Origin: Dyadobacter luteus
Lineage (GTDB): Bacteria; Bacteroidota; Bacteroidia; Cytophagales; Spirosomataceae
Direction: 5' to 3'
DNA length: 64,000 nt
NCBI RefSeq assembly: GCF_003383615.1
Contig: NZ_QNUL01000026.1
Coordinates: 1 to 64,000 of the forward strand
The notes beneath the pieces were generated by a model. That model was not told where the DNA came from. It worked only from the letters and a program-made list of their open reading frames with translations, and searched no databases. A program made the position numbers and the translations under genes. How positions within the stretch are numbered: position 1 is the stretch's first letter; each line of letters starts with the position of its first letter. Below are positions 1 to 8,303 of this stretch, piece by piece.

Positions 1-265
1 CGAAACACGGGCTGCTGTCCAACCCTGTTAAACAGCTATCTCAAATTTGCACTTTTCCCAACAATTTCAAAGATATGTGCGCGGCGGACCGTCCCTCCTA
101 GGAGGGGATTTCGCTGCCAACTCCCTCCAGCCCAGGGTAGCAGACGCTTAACTCCTCTCTTTAGGGGTAGGTATTTACACACCAAACTATTTTGTAATAT
201 CTATAATTAAAATCAGATAAAAATTAACTTTATGAAGTATTGATTTCTATTTTCCACATTCCAAC
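1..265. other. Intergenic region with palindromes at the window edge
   Basis: No gene is visible here. The stretch holds a perfect 14-bp palindrome (ccctcctaggaggg, 93-106) and a looser inverted pair (ctgcc near 114, ggtagcag near 136), and looks GC-richer than the AT-rich 80 bases just before the first gene. A near match to the Bacteroidota -7 box (tattttg, one base short of TAnnTTTG) lies near 187-193 and could drive the gene starting at 266. The palindromic part resembles an interspersed intergenic repeat, but no second copy is present in this window. Confidence 0.45.
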
Positions 266-3200
266 ATGACTAAATCCTTACCCTTTTTAGTACTATTCCT
301 GCTACTGAATTTAAGCTACCTTTTCCGCCCGACAGGGGAAAAAGGTATGAAGACATCCGATCCGGAGGTGGAGCTTCATATTATTCAGGATACATCTGCT
401 GCAACAATCAGTGTTTTCAGAGGCAAAGAATCAAAACCGATTCTGGTTCAAAATGCCAAGGCTAATTTCAGACCTTATTTACATCCGATTATCTCGCCCG
501 ATGGCAAAGGTGTATTGACCGAATATAGTCCGGGGCATCACAAGCATCAGACAGGTATTTATTGGGGATATACAAGGGTGAATGGCAGAGATTATTTTCA
601 TCATCCGGAAGGCGATTATTGGAAACGTGTATCTGCTACAGTTACTGAAGATAAAGGGGAGACTGTAAAGTGGCAAACCGTATATAACCTTTTGGATTCC
701 ACAGGTAAGGCGGTTTTGACCGAGACGCAGAATTGGTCTATGCGACAAAAAGATGGCAAATATTTGCTTGATCTGGAATGGAATGGTGAAGCGCAGACTG
801 ACGTAACAATCGGTAAATATGATTATGGAGGATTGTTTGTACGTATGCCATGGAAGCAGGGAATAAAGGGTGAGGTAATCAATGCAGCCCGCCAGCGGAA
901 TGAAAAAGCGGAAGGTCAGGCGGCGATGTGGGTGGATATTGGTATGCAGGTGGAGGGACGCGACGATCTGGCGCATATTGCTATTCTGGATCACCCGGAA
1001 AATAAAGGTTATCCGCAAACCTGGAGAGTCGATGGACAATTGGGTGCAGGGCCAGCTCGCGCCAGAAAAGCTGATTGGCATATCAAAAAAGGGGAAACGG
1101 AAGTCATCAAGCATGAACTTGTAATCTATACGGGCGAACTTAATGATGTGACGTTGAATAAGACTTTTGGCGAATTCATCGGAAATAATGGTCAGTATAA
1201 TACGGCAGCGCTTTGGGCGATTGCGCAAAAGGAGGGGAGAGAGGCGAAGTTTTTGAGCGCACAGGAAGCTGTTGCTGCTATGACGATAAAGGACGGATAC
1301 ACAGTCAATGCCTGGGCCTCTGAACCCATGATGACACAGCCTATGGCGTTTTGCTGGGATGATCGTGGACGTATGTGGATTGCTGAAAACAGAGACTATG
1401 AGTCGAGAGGAAAAGGATTTTCCAATGCAGGCGATAGTCGCATATTGATACTGGAAGATACTGATCATGATGGTGTGGCAGACAGCCGTAAGGTTTTTAT
1501 GGAGGGTATTGCATTTCCTTCAGCTATTGCAGTTGGTTTTGATGGTGTGTTTATAGGCGCCCCACCTAATTTACTGTTCGTTCCTGACCGGAATAAGGAT
1601 GATAAGGCCGATGTGGATGATATTGAGGTTCGGTTAACTGGCTGGGGGATCCGGGATCGTCATGAAACCATTAATAGTTTTCATTGGGGGCCAGATGGCT
1701 GGTTATATGGCTTGCAGGGATTTGCAACTCCCTCGAAAGTGGGGAAGCCAGTTGGAAAGGGGAAATTGTATAAGCACAAAGATCCGTTTCCTGAAGAAAT
1801 CCTGAAAGATGGAGTTGATATCAATGGTGGTGTTTGGAGATACCATCCGACTAAGGACAAATTTGAGGTTGTTGCACATGGTTTCAGTAATCCATGGGGA
1901 ATCGATTATGACGCAAAAGGTCAGTTGTTTATGACGGCCTGTGTCATTCCGCACCTTTGGCATGTGGTTCCCGGAGGTATTTACCATAGGCAAGGAGGGC
2001 AACATTTTAATCCTTATGTCTATAGCGATATCAAAACAATTGCCACACATAGTCATAGGTCTGCGCATGGTGGAGCACGGATTTATTTGTCCGATGCATT
2101 TCCGGAAACGGAACGGGGAAGAATATTTATGGCCAATATTCATGAGCACGGCATTTTATCTGATATTCTTGAAAGAAAAGGTTCTGGATTCACTGGAAAG
2201 CATGGTGACGATTTCATGATGGCGAACAACGCACAGTGGGTGGGATTCAGTATGGAGATAGGTCCGGAAGGTGGGTTGTATGTGCTTGATTGGCACGATG
2301 CTGATATATGCGGATCTGACGTCCTGAATTCTGAGACAGGAAGGGTTTTCAGGATTATGCCCAAAAACTCACTGGCAGAAAATTGGGCTGGCAGATATAC
2401 TGATTTGGACACATGGAGCGACGTGAAACTCGCCGATCTCCAGACAAGCAAAAGTGACTGGCATGCGCGAAGAGCACGTATCATTCTCCAAAACAGAGAA
2501 TCAAAAGGAAAATTATCAGAGGAGGCCGTCCATAAATTGGAAGCAACTTACACCTCCAGCGACAACGCAGATTACCGTCTTCGTGCGATGTGGGCGCTGC
2601 AAGTGACAAACAGATTGCCAGAGAAGACACTTCTGACAGCGTTATCTGATCGTGATGAATATATACGGGCATGGGCGATTCAGTTTTTGTGTGAAAATGA
2701 AACTCCTTCGCCGGTTGCTCTCTCCCGTTTTGAAAAAATGGCAAAAGATGATTCGTCGGCTCCTGTAAGATTATACCTCGCCTCTGCTTTACAGCGGATA
2801 AAACCAGAGTTACGCTGGAGTATTGCAGACGGATTGCTGGGACATGGAGAAGATATCAGTGACCACAATTTACCGAAAATGATTTGGTACGGTGTAGAAC
2901 CGCTGGTAAAGATGAATTCTGTAAAAGCGCTCGAACTGGCTTCAAAAGGCAAAATACCGATGGTAAGTAATTTTATCGCACGCAGGGTAATGGATGCGGA
3001 TGCCCATGAGATATTATTGGCGGCGATTGCAAAAAATCCAGCCAATCAAATCGACTTGCTTGAAGGTATGCGGGATGGGCTGGAAGGGCGCTCGGATGTG
3101 AAAACGCCAGCTAACTGGAAACCAGTCTACACAAAGCTGAAACAAAACGGTGGAAAAATTTCTGCGTTATTTACCGAACTGGCGCAGCATTTTGGTGATT

Positions 3201-4081
3201 CAGAAGCGGCGAAAGCAAATCTGATCACTTTAAAAAATGTCAAGGCACCAACGGCTCAACGGCAAAAGGCGTTGCAGTCTCTGGCTTCCCGGCAACGACC
3301 TGAACTTGTGAAAGAATTGCCTGCATTATTGGGAACAGCTGCTTTACGCTTCGATGCGATCAGAGCTATTGCTGGTTATGATCAGGAATCATTAGGGAAA
3401 TTGCTGCTGGAAAAATATCCTGAGTTCAATGAAAGAGAAAAAGCAGAAGTAATTCAGACGCTGGCGTCGCGACCAAAATATGGCTGGCTACTTACACAAG
3501 CTATTGCTAAAAAAACGATTGCAAAAAAAGAAGTGCCAACTTACGTTGCCCGTCAGCTGCGAAGGGTGGTAGGAAGTGGATTTGTTGAAGTATGGGGGCC
3601 GATTGATCATGTGTCATTTGATGAAAAGGCATATACCAAATACAAAAAACTGCTTACTGATCAAGCGGTTGCTGGTGCCAGTACAGTCAGTGGCAAGCTG
3701 ATATTTAGCAATACATGTGGTCCATGTCATAAAATGTATGGAGAAGGTGGAATTATCGGGCCGGATCTGACAGGATCTAACCGGGCAAATCTGGATTATC
3801 TGCTGGGAAATATATTGGATCCCAGCGGAGAAATTCAGGACGATTACAAAATGGTAGTAGTCACAACGCGGGATGGAAGGACCTATGTTGGTAACGTTGC
3901 CAAAGAAACGGAACGGCAACTGACGCTCAGAATAGTCGGACAGGATGCAGTACTAATTAATAAGTCGGATATACAGACAAGGGAAGTGACGCCTACCTCT
4001 ATGATGCCATCTGGCTTACTGGAAGCGTTGTCAGATAAAGAGATTACAGAATTGGTTGCCTTTTTGAGAACGACCAAATAA
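266..4081 (+). CDS. PmoA-like / PVC-type dehydrogenase / HEAT / cytochrome c fusion protein
   Basis: Exported 1271-residue multidomain protein. The N-terminus (MTKSLPFLVLFLLLNLSYLF) is a signal peptide or anchor. Residues about 30-320 match the PmoA-like family (DUF6807), with the typical YSPGHHKHQTGIYWG segment. Residues about 328-720 form a soluble glucose/sorbosone dehydrogenase-like propeller of the 'membrane-bound dehydrogenase' type found in Planctomycetes and Bacteroidota. Residues about 735-1100 are helical, HEAT-like. The C-terminus is a class I cytochrome c: CGPCH at 1151-1155, and a likely axial Met in TSMMPSG near 1243. Role (inference): periplasmic oxidation of a sugar or related compound with electrons passed to the attached heme. 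The substrate cannot be read from sequence. It is monocistronic, ending at a strong hairpin. The parts are often separate proteins elsewhere. Confidence 0.85.
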   Translation: MTKSLPFLVLFLLLNLSYLFRPTGEKGMKTSDPEVELHIIQDTSAATISVFRGKESKPILVQNAKANFRPYLHPIISPDGKGVLTEYSPGHHKHQTGIYWGYTRVNGRDYFHHPEGDYWKRVSATVTEDKGETVKWQTVYNLLDSTGKAVLTETQNWSMRQKDGKYLLDLEWNGEAQTDVTIGKYDYGGLFVRMPWKQGIKGEVINAARQRNEKAEGQAAMWVDIGMQVEGRDDLAHIAILDHPENKGYPQTWRVDGQLGAGPARARKADWHIKKGETEVIKHELVIYTGELNDVTLNKTFGEFIGNNGQYNTAALWAIAQKEGREAKFLSAQEAVAAMTIKDGYTVNAWASEPMMTQPMAFCWDDRGRMWIAENRDYESRGKGFSNAGDSRILILEDTDHDGVADSRKVFMEGIAFPSAIAVGFDGVFIGAPPNLLFVPDRNKDDKADVDDIEVRLTGWGIRDRHETINSFHWGPDGWLYGLQGFATPSKVGKPVGKGKLYKHKDPFPEEILKDGVDINGGVWRYHPTKDKFEVVAHGFSNPWGIDYDAKGQLFMTACVIPHLWHVVPGGIYHRQGGQHFNPYVYSDIKTIATHSHRSAHGGARIYLSDAFPETERGRIFMANIHEHGILSDILERKGSGFTGKHGDDFMMANNAQWVGFSMEIGPEGGLYVLDWHDADICGSDVLNSETGRVFRIMPKNSLAENWAGRYTDLDTWSDVKLADLQTSKSDWHARRARIILQNRESKGKLSEEAVHKLEATYTSSDNADYRLRAMWALQVTNRLPEKTLLTALSDRDEYIRAWAIQFLCENETPSPVALSRFEKMAKDDSSAPVRLYLASALQRIKPELRWSIADGLLGHGEDISDHNLPKMIWYGVEPLVKMNSVKALELASKGKIPMVSNFIARRVMDADAHEILLAAIAKNPANQIDLLEGMRDGLEGRSDVKTPANWKPVYTKLKQNGGKISALFTELAQHFGDSEAAKANLITLKNVKAPTAQRQKALQSLASRQRPELVKELPALLGTAALRFDAIRAIAGYDQESLGKLLLEKYPEFNEREKAEVIQTLASRPKYGWLLTQAIAKKTIAKKEVPTYVARQLRRVVGSGFVEVWGPIDHVSFDEKAYTKYKKLLTDQAVAGASTVSGKLIFSNTCGPCHKMYGEGGIIGPDLTGSNRANLDYLLGNILDPSGEIQDDYKMVVVTTRDGRTYVGNVAKETERQLTLRIVGQDAVLINKSDIQTREVTPTSMMPSGLLEALSDKEITELVAFLRTTK

Positions 4082-4104
4082 AAGAAATAGTTATTGTGAA
4101 ATAA

Positions 4105-4149
4105 AAAAGCTGCTCCGCCTCAGAATTGGTCTGAGGCAGAGCAGCTTTT
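4105..4149. terminator. Bidirectional terminator between the fusion gene and ohr
   Basis: Long hairpin: aaaagctgctc-c-gcctcag (4105-4123) pairs with ctgaggc-a-gagcagctttt (4131-4149), with one mismatch and a 7-base loop. It has A-runs on one side and T-runs on the other, so it can stop transcription from both convergent genes. Confidence 0.9.
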
Positions 4150-4163
4150 ACTACTAATGCCTC

Positions 4164-4592
4164 TTAACTGTTTGTGGTAGTTTTTAATGTTACCTCCACA
4201 TTGCCACGTGTAGCGTTAGAGTAGGGGCACACCTGATGTGCTTTGGCCACAAGTTCTTCAGCAGTAGCCTGGTCGGTATCCGGAATATTTACTTCCAGAG
4301 TGATTACCAGACCGAATCCATCGGCCTCGTTTTTGCCGATACCAACATGAGCGGTAACAGTCGTAGTTCCGGTTTTTACTTTTGCACCACGTATTACAAG
4401 AGATAAGGCACTGTCAAAGCAGGCTGCGTAGCCGGCAGCAAACAATTGCTCCGGATTTGTATACGCTCCACCAGCTCCTCCTAATTCTTTGGGCATTCTT
4501 ACTTCGAGATCCAATACGTTATCGGATGAAACAACCTTTCCATTTCTTCCACCGGTTGCGGTTGCAGCAGCGGTGTACAATGCATTTATCAT
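4164..4592 (-). CDS. ohr: Organic hydroperoxide resistance protein Ohr (OsmC/Ohr family)
   Basis: Thiol peroxidase that reduces organic and fatty-acid hydroperoxides in the cytoplasm. The 142-residue protein (from MINALYTAAATATGG) has the usual Ohr length. Both catalytic cysteines sit in conserved contexts: one in GYAACFDSAL and one in HQVCPYSNATRGN. An in-frame extension to 4715 would overlap the end of ohrR and has no family support, so ATG at 4592 is chosen. It lies 29 bp after ohrR on the same strand and is probably co-transcribed from the operator/promoter at 5079-5108. The hairpin at 4105-4149 ends the unit. Confidence 0.95.
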   Translation of the reverse strand: MINALYTAAATATGGRNGKVVSSDNVLDLEVRMPKELGGAGGAYTNPEQLFAAGYAACFDSALSLVIRGAKVKTGTTTVTAHVGIGKNEADGFGLVITLEVNIPDTDQATAEELVAKAHQVCPYSNATRGNVEVTLKTTTNS

Positions 4593-4621
4593 AATTTTTG
4601 AAATTTGTTTAAGTGTTACTT

Positions 4622-5059
4622 TTAGGCCGGCTCCAACTGATTGAGTTTTTCCAGCATTCCCGAGGCGAGTTTGCGCATCTGATCCATTTCTTCGATAGAT
4701 ATTTGAAGGCTGCACATAATATCGTTGGGCACACCTGTTGCCATGTTTTTCAAAGACAAGCCTGTATCTGTCAACTCAATCAAAACCACACGTTCATCTT
4801 CCCTGGAACGGGTACGAGTCAGCAAATGCTTTTCCTGAAGCTTTTTCAATAATGGAGAAAGTGTTCCGGAATCAAGCATGAGCCGCTCCCCCAGCTCTTT
4901 TACAGAAAGCTTATGTTCATCCCACAAAACAAGCATCACCAGATATTGAGGATAAGTCAATCCCAGTTTTTCAAGTATGGGAAGATAATGGCTCGTTATC
5001 TTACGGGACAACGCGTAAAGTGGAAAGCAAAGTTGGTTTGAGAGCTTTAAGAGTTCCAT
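4622..5059 (-). CDS. ohrR: MarR-family organic peroxide sensor OhrR (two-Cys type)
   Basis: Winged-helix repressor of 145 residues. The peroxide-sensing cysteine is C11 in NQLCFPLYALSR, the hallmark context of OhrR. The recognition region (SVKELGERLMLDSGTLSPLL) and wing (RTRSREDERVV) follow. A second cysteine, C116, lies exactly 105 residues after C11, the same spacing as C22/C127 in Xanthomonas OhrR, so an intersubunit disulfide switch is predicted rather than a one-Cys mechanism. It is the first gene of ohrR-ohr and most likely represses its own operon through the double palindrome just upstream. Confidence 0.92.
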   Translation of the reverse strand: MELLKLSNQLCFPLYALSRKITSHYLPILEKLGLTYPQYLVMLVLWDEHKLSVKELGERLMLDSGTLSPLLKKLQEKHLLTRTRSREDERVVLIELTDTGLSLKNMATGVPNDIMCSLQISIEEMDQMRKLASGMLEKLNQLEPA

Positions 5060-5078
5060 GACTTGTTTTTTTATTGTG

Positions 5079-5108
5079 TAAAATTAAATTGTATAAAATT
5101 TAATTGCA
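5079..5108 (-). promoter_or_regulatory. Tandem OhrR operator
   Basis: Two abutting 15-bp pseudo-palindromes: TAAAATT-A-AATTGTA (5079-5093, 6 of 7 symmetric pairs) and TAAAATT-T-AATTGCA (5094-5108, 5 of 7). The form matches the TACAATT-N-AATTGTA site known for Bacillus OhrR. They lie 20-49 bp upstream of the ohrR start. The site is read directly; OhrR binding is inferred from family knowledge. Confidence 0.8.
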
Positions 5109-5120
5109 ACTAAAGACATA

Positions 5121-5149
5121 AAAAAACTGCTCCGTGAGAAGCAGTTTTA
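5121..5149 (-). terminator. Ferritin gene terminator
   Basis: Hairpin aaaactgc (5123-5130) / gcagtttt (5141-5148) with a 10-base loop. On the minus strand it is followed by a run of T. It separates ferritin from the ohrR operator. Confidence 0.8.
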
Positions 5150-5170
5150 CAGAATATGGTGAATATCAGC

Positions 5171-5695
5171 TTATTCGTCTGATCCGATTTTAGCAACAGC
5201 CTTGTCAATTTGGTAACGACCTGTTCCGTCTTCGCCAATTACATCGAAAAGTTCAATTGCACGACGAGCGTTATCTTCTTCTTCGATTTGCTCGTTTACG
5301 AACCATTGAAGGAAGTTTTCAGTTGCGTAATCTTCTTCTTTACGGCTTTGCGTTACGATTCTGTTGATCGCATGAGTTACAGCGATTTCGCTTTGAAGAG
5401 CTGTTTCAAATACGTTTCTGAATGAACCGAATTCTTGCTTTACCGCTGCGACTTCAGGAGAAACTGCAGTTCCGCCAACAGTCATGATGTAGCTGAAAAT
5501 TTTCAACATGTGCTCACGCTCTTCGTTAGATTGCTTCATGAAATAAGCAGCACTGTTTTTGTATCCGTTGCGGTCGCACCATGATGCCATAGCCAGATAT
5601 TTAGCAGAAGCTTCAGCTTCCAATTTTACCTGGTTGTTCAATAATATTTCTATTTCCTCTTTAAGAGAAGTCCGTTGTCTAAGTAGGTCTTTCAT
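5171..5695 (-). CDS. ftnA: Bacterial non-heme ferritin
   Basis: Iron-storage ferritin of 174 residues, forming a cytoplasmic 24-mer shell that oxidises Fe(II) and stores Fe(III). The ferroxidase ligands are recognisable in helix A (KLEAEASAKYLAMASW), helix B (NEEREHMLKIF) and helix D (WFVNEQIEEEDNAR). The length is normal for FtnA (about 165-175). It has its own terminator at 5121-5149 and lies directly upstream of ohrR-ohr on the same strand; both reduce damage from iron and peroxide chemistry. I did not find an exact TAnnTTTG box in front of it. Confidence 0.93.
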   Translation of the reverse strand: MKDLLRQRTSLKEEIEILLNNQVKLEAEASAKYLAMASWCDRNGYKNSAAYFMKQSNEEREHMLKIFSYIMTVGGTAVSPEVAAVKQEFGSFRNVFETALQSEIAVTHAINRIVTQSRKEEDYATENFLQWFVNEQIEEEDNARRAIELFDVIGEDGTGRYQIDKAVAKIGSDE

Positions 5696-5812
5696 GATAT
5701 ATGTTCTTTATTTTTGCTTCGTATTGATAAGCACAAATATCAGAGGAAAGTTCAGTATTGCAAGCGACCAAAGAAAATTTGGAATTGGTCTAAAATGAAG
5801 GGAATGAGCTAT

Positions 5813-6160
5813 TTAGACTAATTCTGACTCTGAATAGAGTACTTCATGCAACATAGAATTCAATTCAATTGCAAAATGAGTACCGTTTACAAGTTCGCGT
5901 AGTTGAATGAGCTCACAAAGTGTGAGTTTCTTGTAAATATTCACTTGAGGAGCTTCAACAAACTCATAATCAGATTCGTCAGAAAGATCAAACAGTCTGC
6001 TCTGGATATCAATCTTGTTAATAAATCGGCGGAAGTTGAGGAAATCATGGATACGGAAAGGGGCTTCCATATCGGCAAATCTTAAAACAATCCGTGAACT
6101 GTTGTCACACTGATAGCTAAAACCTTTGGAGGTACTAAACAATTCGTTTGGGAAACTCAC
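5813..6160 (-). CDS. Hypothetical protein (GTG start proposed)
   Basis: Family not recognised. The frame is open from 6226, but the only start there is TTG, and that TTG together with TATCTTTG 20 bp later forms a textbook Bacteroidota promoter (6196-6226). I therefore place the start at GTG 6160, giving 115 residues (beginning VSFPNELFSTSKGF). The protein is soluble, acidic towards the C-terminus and has no signal peptide. It contains one cysteine in FSYQCDNS and a helical tail (LCELIQLRELVNGTHFAIEL). If the longer form is right it gains an N-terminal CSKYKRR segment. It lies 117 bp upstream of ferritin, same strand. No function can be assigned. Confidence 0.6.
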   Translation of the reverse strand: MSFPNELFSTSKGFSYQCDNSSRIVLRFADMEAPFRIHDFLNFRRFINKIDIQSRLFDLSDESDYEFVEAPQVNIYKKLTLCELIQLRELVNGTHFAIELNSMLHEVLYSESELV

Positions 6161-6195
6161 TTCAATCCGGCGTTTGTATTTTGAACACTGAGTGA

Positions 6196-6226
6196 CAAAG
6201 ATATAGCTAAACTCCGAAGTTGTCAA
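6196..6226 (-). promoter_or_regulatory. Promoter of the 5813-6160 gene
   Basis: Minus-strand -33 element TTG (6226-6224), 20-bp spacer, then -7 element TATCTTTG (6203-6196). This is a complete match to TTG-N17-23-TAnnTTTG of Bacteroidota sigma factors, with a predicted start about 30 bases before the GTG at 6160. Confidence 0.65.
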
Positions 6227-6303
6227 GTTTATTTAAAAACATTCTAATTATATTTTGGTTAGAAAAGGTTGCGACGTGTGAATATAGACTAGTGTTCCTT
6301 GTA

Positions 6304-6510
6304 AGCTGAATGAGTGATTACATGCCTACGGCATTTATGCTCATTTGTTGTCATTGGTTTTCTACCAATATGGTATCCCTAACGGGATTATCCATCCGAA
6401 CCTGCATTAGCAAGTTGTATTTCCTCAACCATGCGTCAAATCCCTTTAGGGATAAAATTTCAGTAGGAAATAGGTAGGTTAAAAAGATTCAGAAGTGCCG
6501 TAGGTACGTA
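6304..6510. repeat. Palindrome-rich intergenic element (REP/MITE-like)
   Basis: Part of a 436-base stretch without a gene (6161-6596). It holds a set of short palindromes: tgcctacggca (6323-6333), accaatatggt (6364-6374), atccctaacgggat (6375-6388), atccctttagggat (6440-6453), and tgccgtaggta (6496-6506). The last is nearly the inverse of the first. The two ATCCC...GGGAT units are copies of each other with different loops. The arrangement, outer inverted pair plus inner hairpins, resembles a small interspersed repeat. No coding potential is seen. Confidence 0.5.
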
Positions 6511-6523
6511 ACAACCTTTCATC

Positions 6524-6556
6524 AAAAAAGCACGCAATCCAATCGTTGCGTGCTTT
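6524..6556 (-). terminator. glnS terminator
   Basis: Perfect 11-bp stem aaagcacgcaa (6527-6537) / ttgcgtgcttt (6546-6556) with an 8-base loop. On the minus strand the stem runs into six T. It lies about 40 bp after the glnS stop. Confidence 0.88.
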
Positions 6557-6596
6557 GCGTAAATCTTAATTTCTTTGCGTGAGATACTTGGTAAAC

Positions 6597-8270
6597 CTAT
6601 TTCTCAGCCGCTTTTGCCCAGTTATCCCGTAGCGTTACCGTGCGGTTGAAAACAGGTTTTTCAGAGGTGCTGTCCGTGTCGGTTGCGAAGTATCCCTTAC
6701 GAAGGAACTGGAACGAATCTCCCGCGTTCGTATCTGCCAATGCTGGTTCAGCATAGCCGGTAATGATTTCAAGAGATTCTGGATTGATATAATCTTTGAA
6801 GTCTCCTTCTTCGATAGATACATTTTCAACAGAAAATAATCTGTCATAGAGTCGGATTTCCACAGGTACTGCATGCTTAGCAGATACCCAGTGCAAAGTG
6901 CCTTTTACATTAATTCCTGTTGTATCCTGTCCGCTCTTGCTGTTTTCTATATATGAGCAATGAACTTCAGTAATTTCACCATTTTCATCTTTTACAAAAG
7001 TCTCACATTGAATGATGTATGCACCCTTTAGTCTGACCATCTTACCGGGTGCAAGCCTGAAATATTTCTTGGCGGGCGTTTCCATGAAATCCTCCTTTTC
7101 AATCAGAATTTCTCTGGTGAATGGGATGTCACGCACTCCTGTTGAGATATCTTCGGGATTGTTTTCAGAATGGCACATCTCGGTAACACCTTCTGGGAAG
7201 TTGGTAATAACAACTTTCAGAGGATCCATCACGACCATACGACGAAGCGCTTTTTTATTCAAATCCTCGCGGACACAGAATTCAAGCAATCCTACGTCAA
7301 TCATATTTTCACGACGGGCTACTCCGATACGGTCACAAAAATCGCGGATACTTGCTGCCGTGAATCCTCTTCTGCGCATACCACTGATCGTAGGCATACG
7401 CGGATCGTCCCAACCATTTACATGACCGTCCTGTACAAGTTGCAGTAACTTTCTTTTACTTGTAACAGTATAGTTCAGGTTGCGGCGAGCGAACTCATAT
7501 TGATGCGAGGGGTAAATTTCCAGCTTAGCGATCAACCAGTCATACAACTCACGGTGCGGAGCAAATTCTAATGTACAGATAGAATGAGTAACAGTTTCAA
7601 TTGAATCACTTTGCCCATGCGCGAAATCGTACATCGGATAAATGCACCATTTATTGCCCGTACGGTGGTGGTGCGCGTGTTTGATTCGATACAAAATCGG
7701 ATCGCGCATCAGCATGTTGATGTGTGCCATGTCGATTTTAGCACGTAACGTGCGACTCCCGTCCGGAAACTCTCCGTTTCTCATTTGCTCGAAAAGTGCA
7801 AGATTTTCTTCCACCGAACGATTACGATATGGACTATCCTTACCAGGCTCCGTAGGAGTACCTTTAAGTGCTGCAATCTCTTCAGAAGTAGAGTCGTCAA
7901 CGTAAGCCAAACCCGCATGAATAAACTTCAGTGCAAAGGCATAAAGCTGATCGAAATAATCGGAGGCGTAAAGCTCATTTTTCCATTCGAATCCCATCCA
8001 GCGTATGTCATTTTTAATGCTTTCAACATACTCTGTATCTTCTGTGACGGGATTAGTATCGTCGAAACGGAGATTAGTATATCCGGGAAATGTCTTTGTT
8101 AAGCCAAAATTGAGACATATACTGGAGGCGTGTCCGATGTGCAGGTAGCCATTTGGTTCAGGCGGAAAGCGGGTTATAATTTGCTCGTATTTGCCTGACT
8201 TTAAGTCTGCCTCAATAATTTCTTCGATGAAATTCAGGTTCTTCTCTTCTTTTTTTTCTTCCGTGATCAT
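6597..8270 (-). CDS. glnS: Glutaminyl-tRNA synthetase
   Basis: Class I aminoacyl-tRNA synthetase that charges tRNA-Gln with glutamine in the cytoplasm. The 557-residue length fits the bacterial GlnRS type (E. coli 554). The HIGH motif is seen in PPEPNGYLHIGHAS near residue 36-49, and the KMSKS equivalent in TVTSKRKL. The anticodon-binding beta-barrels follow, ending in TVTLRDNW. Its presence means glutamine is charged directly in this organism. Single gene with its own promoter (TAACTTTG, 8303-8296) and terminator. Confidence 0.96.
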   Translation of the reverse strand: MITEEKKEEKNLNFIEEIIEADLKSGKYEQIITRFPPEPNGYLHIGHASSICLNFGLTKTFPGYTNLRFDDTNPVTEDTEYVESIKNDIRWMGFEWKNELYASDYFDQLYAFALKFIHAGLAYVDDSTSEEIAALKGTPTEPGKDSPYRNRSVEENLALFEQMRNGEFPDGSRTLRAKIDMAHINMLMRDPILYRIKHAHHHRTGNKWCIYPMYDFAHGQSDSIETVTHSICTLEFAPHRELYDWLIAKLEIYPSHQYEFARRNLNYTVTSKRKLLQLVQDGHVNGWDDPRMPTISGMRRRGFTAASIRDFCDRIGVARRENMIDVGLLEFCVREDLNKKALRRMVVMDPLKVVITNFPEGVTEMCHSENNPEDISTGVRDIPFTREILIEKEDFMETPAKKYFRLAPGKMVRLKGAYIIQCETFVKDENGEITEVHCSYIENSKSGQDTTGINVKGTLHWVSAKHAVPVEIRLYDRLFSVENVSIEEGDFKDYINPESLEIITGYAEPALADTNAGDSFQFLRKGYFATDTDSTSEKPVFNRTVTLRDNWAKAAEK

Positions 8271-8295
8271 ACTTGGCTTGCCATTTTTCGATTGA

Positions 8296-8303
8296 CAAAG
8301 TTA
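8296..8303 (-). promoter_or_regulatory. glnS promoter -7 box
   Basis: Minus-strand TAACTTTG, an exact TAnnTTTG match, ending 25 bp before the glnS ATG. A -33 TTG at the standard spacing is not clear. Confidence 0.6.

Noticed and set aside
479..1468. 329-codon open frame antisense to the first gene
   Set aside because: It mirrors the strongly conserved PmoA and dehydrogenase coding sequence on the other strand and has no recognisable domain.
4622..5059. OhrR as a one-Cys sensor needing bacillithiol
   Set aside because: A second cysteine with the exact two-Cys spacing is present, so the simpler reading is a disulfide switch.
6161..6226. TTG-started N-terminal extension of the orphan gene
   Set aside because: The TTG and a TATCTTTG 20 bp later form a promoter, so this stretch is probably untranslated.
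6304..6510. CRISPR array
   Set aside because: The palindromes are short, not evenly spaced and have no repeated unit of 25-40 bp.
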